A stretch of 64,000 nt of DNA from NCBI RefSeq assembly GCF_006496635.1, contig NZ_CP022958.1, positions 1,550,001 to 1,614,000 of the forward strand, read 5' to 3'. This document shows, in pieces, positions 8,151 to 16,747 of this stretch. The stretch comes from Azoarcus sp. DD4. GTDB taxonomy: Bacteria > Pseudomonadota > Gammaproteobacteria > Burkholderiales > Rhodocyclaceae. The notes beneath the pieces are model-generated. The model saw only the letters and a program-made list of their open reading frames with translations. It did not search any database and was not told the origin of the DNA. Each line of letters starts with the position of its first letter. Position 1 is the stretch's first letter. The position numbers were made by a program, and so were the translations under genes.

Positions 8151-8738
8151 TCAGACGACCTCGGCGACGGTCGCGAAGTCCAGGCGCGGGCCGCGCGGGT
8201 AATTGGCGCTGGCGTCGCCGTAGCCGAGGTTGATCAGCAGGTTGGCCTTGCAGCGGCCGTCCGGGAAGAACTCGGCATTCAGCTTGTCGGCGTCGAAGCC
8301 GCTCATCGGGCCGCAGTCGAGGCCCAGTATGCGCGCCGCAACAATCAGGTAGCCGCCCTGCAGGCTGCTGTTGCGGAAGGCGGTGGCGTCGGCCAGTGCG
8401 GCGTTGTTGGCGAACATGTCGCGCGCGCCGGGAATGGCCGGGCACTGCGTCGGCAGGTTTTCGTAGAAGGCGGTGTCGAAGGCGACGATCACCGTGACCG
8501 GCGCACTCATGGTCTTGTCGACGTTGCCGGGGGCGAGGCAGGGTTTGAGGCGGGCCTTGGCTTCCGCGCTCTGCACGAAGACGTAACGCGCGGGCTGCGA
8601 GTTCATCGAGGTCGGACCCCACTTCAGCAACTCGTAGAGGCGGGCGAGGGTGTCGGCGCTCACCGGGCGGTCGGTGAAGCGGTTGAAACTGCGCGCGGAG
8701 CGGAAGGCTAGGTCGAGGGCGGTGTCGGGTGCGGTCAT
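8151..8738 (-). CDS. rutE: RutE/HadB-type nitroreductase (malonic semialdehyde reductase family)
   Basis: A 195-residue FMN-binding nitroreductase-fold protein. It has KWGPTSMNSQPARYVFV near residue 40, LAPGNVDKTMSAPVTVIVAFD near 70, NSSLQGGYLIVAARILGLDCGPMSGFD near 125 and a terminal LLINLGYGD. This order matches the E. coli RutE family closely. The ATG at 8738 is used; the frame extends 63 bases upstream without a good start. RutE reduces malonic semialdehyde to 3-hydroxypropionate in the Rut pyrimidine pathway, but no other rut genes are here, so the role may be a general aldehyde or quinone reduction. It converges on the GntR gene. Confidence 0.78.
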   Translation of the reverse strand: MTAPDTALDLAFRSARSFNRFTDRPVSADTLARLYELLKWGPTSMNSQPARYVFVQSAEAKARLKPCLAPGNVDKTMSAPVTVIVAFDTAFYENLPTQCPAIPGARDMFANNAALADATAFRNSSLQGGYLIVAARILGLDCGPMSGFDADKLNAEFFPDGRCKANLLINLGYGDASANYPRGPRLDFATVAEVV

Positions 8739-9048
8739 CGCGGTTCCTGGGATGTTGGTCTCGGGGCGGAGGGCAGGCCGGCGGCATCGCCCGGCCTGCA
8801 TCTCATGCCCGGATTCTGCGCGCTTGGGCTGGTGGGGAAAATCGCGCCGGCTGGATCACAGTGTTCCGAAATCCGCATCAATCGCCTGCCGAAAGCGGGC
8901 GGAGCCGTGCCCGATGCGGACCTTGCATGGTGATCGATGCGGCACTCAGGGTGATCGCACGGCTTTACGTTAAGATATTAGCGATCGATTCTGCGCTATC
9001 CTTTCGCCTTGCCGTTCCGGCCGCCTTGCCGGCGTGCAGTTCGGGGCG
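8739..9048. other. Intergenic region between divergent rutE-like and MFS genes
   Basis: About 310 bases without a convincing gene. A relatively A/T-rich piece near 8965-8995 (TTTACGTTAAGATATTAG) is the most likely site for a sigma-70 promoter of the MFS gene. I see no repeat or strong hairpin. Confidence 0.4.
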
Positions 9049-10362
9049 ATGTCTGCCGATCACGGAGTTTTCTTGAGTTCCTCGTCTTCTTCCGGCCCCG
9101 CCGAGCAGGGTGCCTGGCCTGCACCGGTGCGCGCGTTGCGCCATCGGAATTTCCGTTTCTATTTCTGCGGGCAGGCGGTGTCGGTGCTTGGCTCGTGGAT
9201 ACAGCAGGTCGCGCTGTCCTGGCTGATCTACCGCCTAACCGGTTCGGTGGCGCTGCTGGGCGTCACTGCCTTCGCCGCGCTCCTGCCCATGCTGATCGTC
9301 GGCCCGCTGGCCGGCGCCTGGATAGACCGCCGCGATAAGCGCCGGCTGCTGATCGTGGTGCAAGGCGTGCTCGCCCTCCAGGCGGCGGTGCTGGCGGTGC
9401 TGACCGCGCTCGATGCGATCGGGCCGACCCTGATCGTGGCGATGTCGGTGCTGCTCGGCGTGCTCAACGCTTTCGATACGCCGCTGCGCCAGGCGCAGAT
9501 CAGCGTCTTCGTCGGCGATCGCGCCGATCTGCCCAATGCACTCGCGCTCAACGCGATGGTGTTCAATTCCGGCCGCTTCATCGGCCCGCCGCTGGCGGGC
9601 CTCATCCTCGGGCTGACTTCCGAGGCGGTGTGCTTCGGCCTGAACGCGGTGTCGTTTGCGGCGCTCGCCTTCGGCGTGGCGATGATCCGCGTCGACGCCC
9701 AGCCGCGCGCCAAGGGCTCGATGGGAGCCGTGTTCCGCGAAGGGCTGAAGTACGTGTGGGACGTATATACCATCCGCATGCTGATCCTGACCCTGGCCAC
9801 GGTGAACGTCACCGCATCGAGCTATGCGGTGCTGCTGCCGGTGTTTGCCAAGGACGTGTTCGGCGGCGATGCGCGCATGCTGGGCTGGCTGTGGGGTGCG
9901 GCCGGGGCGGGCGCCTTCGTCGGCACCATCTTCCTCGCTACCCGCAAGAGCCTGCCGGGGCTGATCAGGGTGATCCTGAGCGGCGCCTGCGCGAGCGCGC
10001 TGGCGATGCTGGCCTTCTCCTACAACCGTCACATGCCGGTGGCGCTGGCGGCGATGGCGGTCGTCGGCTTCGGCATTTCGGTGTGCAACGTGGCGATCAA
10101 CATGCTGCTGCAGAGCCTGGCGCCGGATCACCTGCGCGGCCGGGTGGTGTCCTTCTTCAGCTCCACCCGCTTCGGCTTCGATGCCATCGGCGGCCTGATC
10201 GCCGGCCTGATCGCGGCGCAGATCGGCGTGCAGGCGGCGATGGTGGTCGAAGGTGTGCTGCTGGTGGCCTTCGTGGCGTGGGCGCTGCGCATACGCGGGC
10301 GCCTGCATGGCGACATCCTGATCCATGCCGGCGATGGTCATGGCGCTGCAAGCTCGCGGTAG
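9049..10362 (+). CDS. Major facilitator superfamily exporter (EntS/MFS_3-like)
   Basis: About 437 residues with roughly twelve membrane helices. The N-terminal part has FRFYFCGQAVSVLGSWIQQVALSWLIYRLTGS and the DRRDKRRLL loop between helices 2 and 3; the C-terminal half has the QSLAPDHLRGRVVSFFSS motif typical of the EntS-like MFS_3 group. These proteins export siderophores, peptides or drugs. The start is uncertain: ATG at 9049, or a TTG at 9073 that is better placed after CGGAG. No siderophore genes are adjacent, so the substrate is unknown. Confidence 0.82.
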   Translation: MSADHGVFLSSSSSSGPAEQGAWPAPVRALRHRNFRFYFCGQAVSVLGSWIQQVALSWLIYRLTGSVALLGVTAFAALLPMLIVGPLAGAWIDRRDKRRLLIVVQGVLALQAAVLAVLTALDAIGPTLIVAMSVLLGVLNAFDTPLRQAQISVFVGDRADLPNALALNAMVFNSGRFIGPPLAGLILGLTSEAVCFGLNAVSFAALAFGVAMIRVDAQPRAKGSMGAVFREGLKYVWDVYTIRMLILTLATVNVTASSYAVLLPVFAKDVFGGDARMLGWLWGAAGAGAFVGTIFLATRKSLPGLIRVILSGACASALAMLAFSYNRHMPVALAAMAVVGFGISVCNVAINMLLQSLAPDHLRGRVVSFFSSTRFGFDAIGGLIAGLIAAQIGVQAAMVVEGVLLVAFVAWALRIRGRLHGDILIHAGDGHGAASSR

Positions 10363-10425
10363 CATCCTGTCCTGCGCGGCGCAGGCCGCGCCGTTTTCCC
10401 CTGACCCTGTTTTCGGAGTGCCCGA

Positions 10426-11604
10426 ATGAAATACGGCGAGTTCGATTCCGCCTCCCTGATGTACATCACCAACCGGCCGGACATCCTGTTCGAGCGCGGC
10501 GAGGGTTCCTGGCTCTACGACGCGCAGGGCAAGGCCTATCTCGACTTCGTCCAGGGCTGGGCGGTGAACTGCCTCGGCCATTCGCCGGCCGAGGTCCGCG
10601 ATGCCATCGTTGCCCAGGTGGGGAAGCTGATCAACCCGAGTCCGGCCTTCTACAATGGCCCGATGATAGAACTGGCCGGCCTGCTCACCGCGCACTGTGC
10701 GCTCGACCGGGTGTTCTTCGCCAACACCGGCGCCGAGGCCAACGAAGGCGCGATCAAGCTGGCGCGCAAGTGGGGCCGGCTGCACCGCAACGGCGCCTAC
10801 CAGATCATCACCTTCGAGCATTCCTTCCACGGCCGCACGCTGGCCACCATGTCGGCGTCCGGCAAGGCCGGCTGGGACACCCTGTTCGCGCCGCAGGTGC
10901 CGGGTTTCCCCAAGGCCAGGCTGAACGACATCGCCTCGGTCGAGGCGCTGATCGGGCCGGAGACCGTGGCGGTGATGCTGGAGCCGGTGCAGGGCGAGGG
11001 CGGCGTGATCCCGGCCGCGCCCGAGTTCCTGCAGGCGCTGCGCGCGCTCACCCGCGAGCACGGCATCCTGCTGATCGTCGATGAGGTGCAGTCCGGCATG
11101 GGCCGCACCGGCCGGCTGTTCGCCCACCAGCATGCCGGCATCGAGCCGGACATCATGACCCTGGGCAAGGGCATAGGCGGTGGCGTGCCGCTGTCGGCGC
11201 TGTTGGCGACCGAGGCGGTGAGCTGTTTCGAGGCCGGCGACCAGGGCGGCACCTACAATGGCAACCCGCTGATGACCGCTGCCGGCGTGGCGGTGATGCG
11301 GCGCCTGACCGCGCCCGGCTTCCTCGACGGCGTGGTGGCGCGCGGCGAATACCTGGCGGCGCGGCTGCACGAACTGATTGCGCGCCGCAGCCTGGCCGGC
11401 GAACGCGGGTCGGGCCTCCTGCGCGCGCTGGTGCTCGACAGCGAGCGTGCCCCGGCCATCGTCAAGGCGGCGCTGGAAGGATCGCCGACTGGCCTGTTGT
11501 TGAATGCACCGCGCCCCAACCTGCTGCGCTTCATGCCGTCGCTGACGGTAAGCGAGGCGGAAATCGACCGTATGGTGGAGATGCTGGACACGCTGCTGGC
11601 CTGA
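10426..11604 (+). CDS. argD: Acetylornithine aminotransferase, class III PLP enzyme
   Basis: A 392-residue class III aminotransferase. It shows NTGAEANEGAIKLARKWG (~100), the LIVDEVQSGMGRTG signature (~220) and the PLP lysine in TLGKGIGGGVP (~245), followed by GTYNGNPL. Length and motifs fit ArgD, which converts N-acetylglutamate semialdehyde to N-acetylornithine in arginine synthesis. It is transcribed away from the MFS gene with a 63-base gap and ends just before a strong terminator. Other class III enzymes (for example succinylornithine or 4-aminobutyrate transaminases) look similar, but ArgD is the best match. Confidence 0.85.
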   Translation: MKYGEFDSASLMYITNRPDILFERGEGSWLYDAQGKAYLDFVQGWAVNCLGHSPAEVRDAIVAQVGKLINPSPAFYNGPMIELAGLLTAHCALDRVFFANTGAEANEGAIKLARKWGRLHRNGAYQIITFEHSFHGRTLATMSASGKAGWDTLFAPQVPGFPKARLNDIASVEALIGPETVAVMLEPVQGEGGVIPAAPEFLQALRALTREHGILLIVDEVQSGMGRTGRLFAHQHAGIEPDIMTLGKGIGGGVPLSALLATEAVSCFEAGDQGGTYNGNPLMTAAGVAVMRRLTAPGFLDGVVARGEYLAARLHELIARRSLAGERGSGLLRALVLDSERAPAIVKAALEGSPTGLLLNAPRPNLLRFMPSLTVSEAEIDRMVEMLDTLLA

Positions 11605-11625
11605 TCCGGCGCCCGCCCGAAAAGG

Positions 11626-11657
11626 AAACGGCCCCTGCGCGGGGCCGTTTTCGTTTT
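11626..11657 (+). terminator. Rho-independent terminator after argD
   Basis: A perfect 10-bp stem (AAACGGCCCC / GGGGCCGTTT) with a 5-base loop is followed by TCGTTTT. It lies between argD and the convergent luciferase-like gene; the A-run before the stem means it could work in both directions. Confidence 0.9.
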
Positions 11658-11680
11658 ATCGCCGGTACGGAATCGGTTGC

Positions 11681-12679
11681 TCAGGCGGGAAGCTGCTCCC
11701 AGGCCTGGGCGACGAGCTCGAAGGAGCGCAGGCGCGCCGCGTGGTCGTAGATCTGCGCGGTGAGCATCAGCTCGTTGGCGCCGGTGTCGTCGAACAGCAC
11801 CTGCAACTGGCGGCGCACCGCCTGCGGATTGCCGATCACCGAGCAGGATAGCGATTCGTCGGCGAAGGCGAGTTCGTTGGGTGCCCAGTCGCGCTCGTCG
11901 AACTCCTCCGGCGGCGGCAGCTGGCCGCGTACGCCGCGCGCCATTGCGGCGAAGCGCAGGCGCAAGGAACGGAACAGGAATTGCGCCTGCTCGTCGCTGT
12001 CGGCCGCGATCGCGTTGGCGCCGACCATCACGTAGGGTTCGGCGAGGTGTTCGGACGGCTTGAACTCGCTGCGGTAGAGCGCGATCGCCTGCTTGAGGAA
12101 GCGCGGTGCGAAGTGCGAAGCAAAGGCGAAGGGCAGGCCGAGCTGAGCGGCCAGACCGGCGCTGTAGAGGCTGGAACCGAGCAGCCAGATCGGCACGTTC
12201 AGCCCGGCGCCGGGTACCGCCTGGATGGCCTGGCCGGGTTGCGGCTCGGCGAACCAGCCCTGCAGCTCGACCACGTCCTGCGGGAAGCTGTCGTCGCTGC
12301 CGACGAGGTTGCGGCGCAGGGCGCGCGCGGTGCGCTGGTCGGTGCCGGGGGCGCGGCCCAGGCCGAGGTCGATGCGGCCGGGAAAGAGCGATTCCAGCGT
12401 GCCGAACTGTTCGGCGATCACCAGCGGGGCGTGGTTGGGCAGCATGATGCCGCCTGCGCCGACGCGCATGGTCGAAGTGGCGGCGGCGATGTGGCCGATC
12501 ACCACCGCGGTCGCTGCGCTGGCGATGCCTGTCATGTTGTGGTGCTCGGCCACCCAGTAGCGGGTGTAGCCCCAGCGTTCGGCGTGGCGGGCGAGATCGC
12601 GGGTGTTGGCCAGCGCCTGCGCGGCATTGCTGCCGCGCGTGATCGGGGCGAGGTCGAGGACGGAGAGCCTGCGCTCCAC
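11681..12679 (-). CDS. Luciferase-like flavin-dependent monooxygenase
   Basis: A 332-residue LLM-class TIM-barrel flavoprotein with AEHHNMTGIASAATAVVIGHIAAAT (~45-70), GGIMLPNHAPLVIAEQFGTLESLFPGRIDLGLGRAPG (~78-112) and a C-terminal IGNPQAVRRQLQ segment (~285). This is the YhbW-like subgroup with no assigned substrate. The start is a GTG at 12679, five bases after the folE2 stop, so the two form an operon. Members use reduced FMN from a separate reductase to oxidise small organic or sulfur compounds. Nothing next to it shows what this one does. Confidence 0.82.
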   Translation of the reverse strand: MERRLSVLDLAPITRGSNAAQALANTRDLARHAERWGYTRYWVAEHHNMTGIASAATAVVIGHIAAATSTMRVGAGGIMLPNHAPLVIAEQFGTLESLFPGRIDLGLGRAPGTDQRTARALRRNLVGSDDSFPQDVVELQGWFAEPQPGQAIQAVPGAGLNVPIWLLGSSLYSAGLAAQLGLPFAFASHFAPRFLKQAIALYRSEFKPSEHLAEPYVMVGANAIAADSDEQAQFLFRSLRLRFAAMARGVRGQLPPPEEFDERDWAPNELAFADESLSCSVIGNPQAVRRQLQVLFDDTGANELMLTAQIYDHAARLRSFELVAQAWEQLPA

Positions 12680-12683
12680 CGGC

Positions 12684-13493
12684 TCAGGCCTCGAGGCGCT
12701 TGTCGCGTTCGATCAGGGCGTAGGCCGAGTGGTTGTGGATGGATTCGAAGTTCTCGGATTCCACCGCGTAGGCGTCGATGCGCTTTTCGGCATTCAGCAG
12801 GCCGGCGACGTCGCGCACCATGTCCTCGACGAACTTGGGGTTATCGTAGGCGCGCTCGGTGACGTACTTCTCGTCCGGGCGCTTGAGCAGGCCATAGACC
12901 TCGCACGAGGCCTGGCCTTCCACCAGTTGCACTACTTCTTCGATCCACAGGTGGTCGTTGAGCGTGGCGGTGACGGTGACGTGCGAACGCTGGTTGTGCG
13001 CGCCGTAGGCCGAGATCTTCTTGGAGCAGGGGCACAGGCTGGTGACCGGCACCACCACCTTCATGGTGAATTCGTAGCGGCCGCCCTCGTGGATTTCGCC
13101 GGTGAAGGTGACCTCGTAATCCATCAGGCTCTGCACGCCGGAGACCGGGGCGGACTTGTTGATGAAGTAGGGGAAGGTCATCTCGACGTGGCCGGTTTCG
13201 GCCTCGAGGCGCTTGACCATCTCGCGCAGCATGGGCTCGAAGGACTCCACCGAGATCTCGCGTTCGTTGCCGTTGAGGATCTCGATGAAGCGCGACATGT
13301 GGGTGCCCTTGAAATTGTGGGGCAGGCCGACATACATGTTGAAGTTGGCAACCGTGTGCTGCACGCCGCCGGTCTTGTCGCTGACCTTGACCGGATGGCG
13401 GATGGACTTGATGCCGACCTTGTTGATGGCGATCTGGCGGCTGTCTGCGCTGTTCTGGACGTCTGGGATGGCGTGGGCCACGGAGCTGTTCAT
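12684..13493 (-). CDS. folE2: GTP cyclohydrolase I, type IB (FolE2)
   Basis: A 269-residue FolE2. Typical segments are GIKSIRHPV (~30), FNMYVGLPHNFKGTHMSRFIEIL (~58), VEMTFPYFINKSAPVSG (~108) and VTSLCPCSKKISAYGAHNQRS (~160), which carries the conserved catalytic cysteine and histidine. The ATG at 13493 is chosen for length; the open frame runs further up without support. The enzyme makes 7,8-dihydroneopterin triphosphate from GTP for folate and queuosine. Type IB enzymes use several metals, and in other bacteria folE2 is often induced by zinc starvation. I do not see a clear Zur box here. Confidence 0.92.
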   Translation of the reverse strand: MNSSVAHAIPDVQNSADSRQIAINKVGIKSIRHPVKVSDKTGGVQHTVANFNMYVGLPHNFKGTHMSRFIEILNGNEREISVESFEPMLREMVKRLEAETGHVEMTFPYFINKSAPVSGVQSLMDYEVTFTGEIHEGGRYEFTMKVVVPVTSLCPCSKKISAYGAHNQRSHVTVTATLNDHLWIEEVVQLVEGQASCEVYGLLKRPDEKYVTERAYDNPKFVEDMVRDVAGLLNAEKRIDAYAVESENFESIHNHSAYALIERDKRLEA

Positions 13494-13579
13494 GGGCTGT
13501 TCTCTGTTGTGGTCGGGCGGCGGTGCCGGTGGCGCCCCCGCGTGAGATAGAGCGATGCTATCGTTCCCGACAAAATTAC

Positions 13580-15439
13580 TCAACTATTGCCGGGATAGAC
13601 GCGCTCAATGGCAGCGAGTATTCCGGCCTTGTCCAGGCCGACGGAGGCGAGCAGCTGGGTCTGGTCGCCGTGGTCGATGAACCGGTCGGGCAGGCCCAGG
13701 CGCAACATGCGTGGCCGCTTGGGCAAGGTGTCGAGGAAGCGGGCGACCTCCGCGCCGGCCCCACCGATCACCGCATTCTCTTCGACGCTCACCAGCAGGT
13801 CGTGGTTCGCGGCGAGTTCGGCGATCAGCGCTTCGTCCAGCGGTTTGACGAAGCGCATGTTGGCGACAGTGGCATCGAGCGCTTCGCCGGCTTCCAGCGC
13901 AACGCCCAGCATGCTGCCGAAGGCGAGCAGCGCGATGCGCTGGCCGCTGCGGCGGATCTCGCCCTTGCCGATGGGCAGCGCCGTCATCTGCTTGGCCGGC
14001 GCGACGCCGGAGCCGCCGCCGCGCGGGTAGCGCACTGCGGTGGGGCCGTCGTGGCAGACCGCGGTATAGAGCATCTGCCGGCATTCGTTCTCGTCGGCCG
14101 GCGCCATCACCACCAGGTTGGGCACACAGGCGAGGAAGGACAGATCGAAGGCGCCGTGGTGGGTGGCGCCGTCGGCGCCGACCAGACCGCCGCGGTCTAT
14201 CGCCAGCACCACCGGCAGGTTCTGCAGTGCGATGTCGTGGATGAGTTGGTCGTAGGCACGCTGCAGGAAGGTCGAGTAGATCGCCACCACAGGCTTGAGG
14301 CCCTCGCAGGCGAGGCCGGCGGCGAAGGTGAGCGCGTGCTGCTCGGCGATGCCGACATCGTAGTAACGGTCGGGGAACTGCTGTGCGAAGGCGACCAGGC
14401 CGGAGCCTTCGCGCATGGCCGGGGTGATGCCGACGATGCGCGAGTCGGCGGCGGCGATGTCGCACAGCCAGTCGCTGAACACCTGGGTGTAGGTGAGCTT
14501 GCCGCCGCCCTTGCCAGTCTGGATGCCGGCGGTGTGGTCGAACTTGGAGACGCCGTGGTACAGGATGGGGTCGGCCTCGGCGAGCTTGTAGCCCTGGCCC
14601 TTCCTGGTGATCACGTGCAGGAACTGCGGGCCCTTGAGCTTGCGGATGTTCTGCAGCGTGGGGATCAGCGCGTCGAGGTCGTGGCCGTCGATCGGGCCGT
14701 AGTAGTGGAAGCCGAATTCCTCGAACAGGGTGCCCGGCGCGATCATGCCCTTGGCGTATTCCTCGACCTTGCGCGCCAGTTCGGCCATGGGCGGCGCCAT
14801 GCCCAGCACCTTCTCGCCGACGCGGCGCGCGGCGTTATAGGTGGAGCCGGACATCAGTCTGGCGAGGATCTTGGTGAGCGCGCCGACCGGCGGCGAGATC
14901 GACATCTCGTTGTCGTTGAGGATGACGAGCAGGTTCGCATCCATGTCGCCGGCGTTGTTGAGCGCTTCGAAGGCCATGCCGGCCGACATCGCTCCGTCGC
15001 CGATCACCGCGATCGCGCGGCGGTCCTCGCCGCGGTCGCGGGCGGCGACCGCCATGCCGAGCGCGGCCGAGATCGAAGTGGACGAGTGCGCGGTGCCGAA
15101 GGTGTCGTACTCGCTTTCGCAGCGGCGCGGAAAACCGGAGATGCCGCCCCAGTGGCGCAGCCCGCTCATCGCCTCGCGGCGGCCGGTGAGGATCTTGTGG
15201 CCGTAGGTCTGGTGGCCAACGTCCCACACGATGCGGTCTTCGGGCGTGTTGAAGACGTAGTGCAGGGCGATGGTGAGCTCGACGGTGCCGAGGTTGGACG
15301 ACAGGTGGCCGCCGGTCTTCGATACCGATTCGATCAGGAAGGCGCGCAGTTCGTTGGCGACGGCGCCGAGCTCGCGGCGCTCGGTGGCGCGGAGGTCGGC
15401 GGGAGAACCGATGCGTTCCAGGTGCGGATACGGTGACAT
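13580..15439 (-). CDS. dxs: 1-deoxy-D-xylulose-5-phosphate synthase
   Basis: A 619-residue DXS, full family length from the ATG at 15439. It contains HVFNTPEDRIVWDVGHQTYGHKILTGR near the start, the thiamine diphosphate motif GDGAMSAGMAFEALNNAG (~150), the transketolase-like DRGGLVGADGATHHGAFD (~430) and RYPRGGG (~480). It makes the first intermediate of the non-mevalonate isoprenoid pathway from pyruvate and glyceraldehyde 3-phosphate. It is the third gene of a leftward xseB-ispA-dxs operon, 25 bases after ispA. ispH, the last enzyme of the same pathway, lies 2.8 kb to the right. Confidence 0.97.
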   Translation of the reverse strand: MSPYPHLERIGSPADLRATERRELGAVANELRAFLIESVSKTGGHLSSNLGTVELTIALHYVFNTPEDRIVWDVGHQTYGHKILTGRREAMSGLRHWGGISGFPRRCESEYDTFGTAHSSTSISAALGMAVAARDRGEDRRAIAVIGDGAMSAGMAFEALNNAGDMDANLLVILNDNEMSISPPVGALTKILARLMSGSTYNAARRVGEKVLGMAPPMAELARKVEEYAKGMIAPGTLFEEFGFHYYGPIDGHDLDALIPTLQNIRKLKGPQFLHVITRKGQGYKLAEADPILYHGVSKFDHTAGIQTGKGGGKLTYTQVFSDWLCDIAAADSRIVGITPAMREGSGLVAFAQQFPDRYYDVGIAEQHALTFAAGLACEGLKPVVAIYSTFLQRAYDQLIHDIALQNLPVVLAIDRGGLVGADGATHHGAFDLSFLACVPNLVVMAPADENECRQMLYTAVCHDGPTAVRYPRGGGSGVAPAKQMTALPIGKGEIRRSGQRIALLAFGSMLGVALEAGEALDATVANMRFVKPLDEALIAELAANHDLLVSVEENAVIGGAGAEVARFLDTLPKRPRMLRLGLPDRFIDHGDQTQLLASVGLDKAGILAAIERVYPGNS

Positions 15440-15464
15440 GGGGCGGTCAGGGCAGTAGAGGGGG

Positions 15465-16367
15465 TCAGAAGGGCCGATGGACGATGTAGTCGGCCAGGTC
15501 GCGCAGGCGGCCGGCGCGTTCGCCCAGCGGTTCGAGCGCGGCGAGCGCTTCGTCGAGCATTTCGCCGGCGAGTCGCCGGGCATCGGCTACGCCGAGCAGG
15601 CTGACGTAGGTCGGCTTGTCGTTGTCGGCATCCTTGCCGGCGGTCTTGCCCAGCGTGGCGGTGTCGGCCTCGGCGTCGAGGATGTCGTCCACCACCTGGA
15701 ACAGCAGGCCGACGAGCTTGGCGTAGCGGTCCAGGCGTTCGAGTACGGCGCCATCCACCGTGCCGGCCTGGGCGCCGAGCAGCACCGAGCTGCGGATGAG
15801 CGCGCCGGTCTTGTGGATGTGCATGAATTCGAGTTCGCGCAGGTCGAGCTGCTTGCCGACTGCGGCAAGATCGATGGCCTGGCCACCGGCCATGCCGCGC
15901 GACCCGGAGGCCATCGCCAGCAGGCCGATCATGCCGAGCTGGCGGCTGGAGGAATCGGCGACCGGCGCGGAGGCGAGCACCTGGAAGGCGAGCGTCTGCA
16001 GTGCATCGCCCACCAGCAGCGCGGTGGCCTCGTCGTATTCGACGTGCACGGTGGGCTTGCCGCGGCGCAGGACGTCGTCGTCCATGCAGGGCATGTCGTC
16101 GTGCACCAGCGAATAGGCGTGGATGAGCTCGACCGCACAGGCGATGCGGTCCAGTCGTTCCGGCTGGGCGCCGCCGATGGCGCCGGCCGCGTGCACCAGC
16201 AGCGGGCGCACCCGCTTGCCGCCGCCGAGCACCGCGTAGCGCATGGCTTCGTGCAGGCGTTCCGGGGCGAGGCCGGGATCGGGCAGGGCGGCGGACAGGG
16301 CTTCTTCGGTGCGCTGCTGGATGTGGCTCATCCAGCCTGCGAAATCCTGCTGTGCAGTGTTCGTCAT
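15465..16367 (-). CDS. ispA: Farnesyl diphosphate synthase / geranyltranstransferase
   Basis: A 300-residue trans-prenyltransferase. The first aspartate-rich motif is SLVHDDMPCMDDD (residues 87-97), with the extra two residues between the aspartates that mark bacterial farnesyl diphosphate synthases. The second is FQVVDDILDAEAD (~230). GGGKRVRP (~48) binds the homoallylic diphosphate. Its ATG overlaps the xseB stop in an ATGA junction, and dxs follows. It builds the C15 precursor for quinones, undecaprenyl phosphate and hopanoids. Confidence 0.95.
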   Translation of the reverse strand: MTNTAQQDFAGWMSHIQQRTEEALSAALPDPGLAPERLHEAMRYAVLGGGKRVRPLLVHAAGAIGGAQPERLDRIACAVELIHAYSLVHDDMPCMDDDVLRRGKPTVHVEYDEATALLVGDALQTLAFQVLASAPVADSSSRQLGMIGLLAMASGSRGMAGGQAIDLAAVGKQLDLRELEFMHIHKTGALIRSSVLLGAQAGTVDGAVLERLDRYAKLVGLLFQVVDDILDAEADTATLGKTAGKDADNDKPTYVSLLGVADARRLAGEMLDEALAALEPLGERAGRLRDLADYIVHRPF

Positions 16368-16618
16368 GCGGGCTCCTGGCTGCTGCCCTTGCCCAGGTCC
16401 ACAGGCAGGTCGGTGAGTTCGTCGCCTTCGAGCTGTCGAATGCGCTGTTCCGCGCCGCTGAGCGTTTCCTGGCAGAACTTCAACAGGCCGATGCCGCGTT
16501 GATAACGCGCAAGTGCGTCTTCCAGATTGAGCTGGCCGGATTCCATGTCCTGGACGATGGATTCGAGCTCGGCAACGGCGGCTTCAAAGGATTTGGGAGA
16601 TGACGCCGGCTTCGGCAT
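16364..16618 (-). CDS. xseB: Exodeoxyribonuclease VII small subunit
   Basis: An 84-residue protein with the XseB pattern SFEAAVAELESIVQDMESGQLNLEDALARYQRGIGLLKFCQ and a helical tail. The ATG at 16618 gives normal length. It is the small subunit of the single-strand nuclease ExoVII. The xseB-ispA-dxs order and the ATGA coupling to ispA are common in beta- and gammaproteobacteria. It is divergent from the Rieske gene at 16748, and the two share a 129-base promoter region. Confidence 0.93.
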   Translation of the reverse strand: MPKPASSPKSFEAAVAELESIVQDMESGQLNLEDALARYQRGIGLLKFCQETLSGAEQRIRQLEGDELTDLPVDLGKGSSQEPA

Positions 16619-16747
16619 GGATCTGGCACGGAACGGGGACGGAAAAAGGGGAAAATAACCGATCGCGCGTCTGGCGGTCAAACGCCATCTGGCTTAGAAT
16701 TGCGCGTTTAATTTTCCGGATTTCTGGTCCAGATAGGGGGTTCGGGG

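Noticed and set aside
9235..11370. 711-codon complement frame opposite the MFS exporter and argD
   Set aside because: Its translation is low-complexity, rich in His, Gln and Arg, and covers two clear genes and the gap between them.
13494..13579. Zur box before folE2
   Set aside because: folE2 is often zinc-regulated, but the short upstream region has no convincing TGTTATA-like palindrome, only a loose GATA...TATC pairing.
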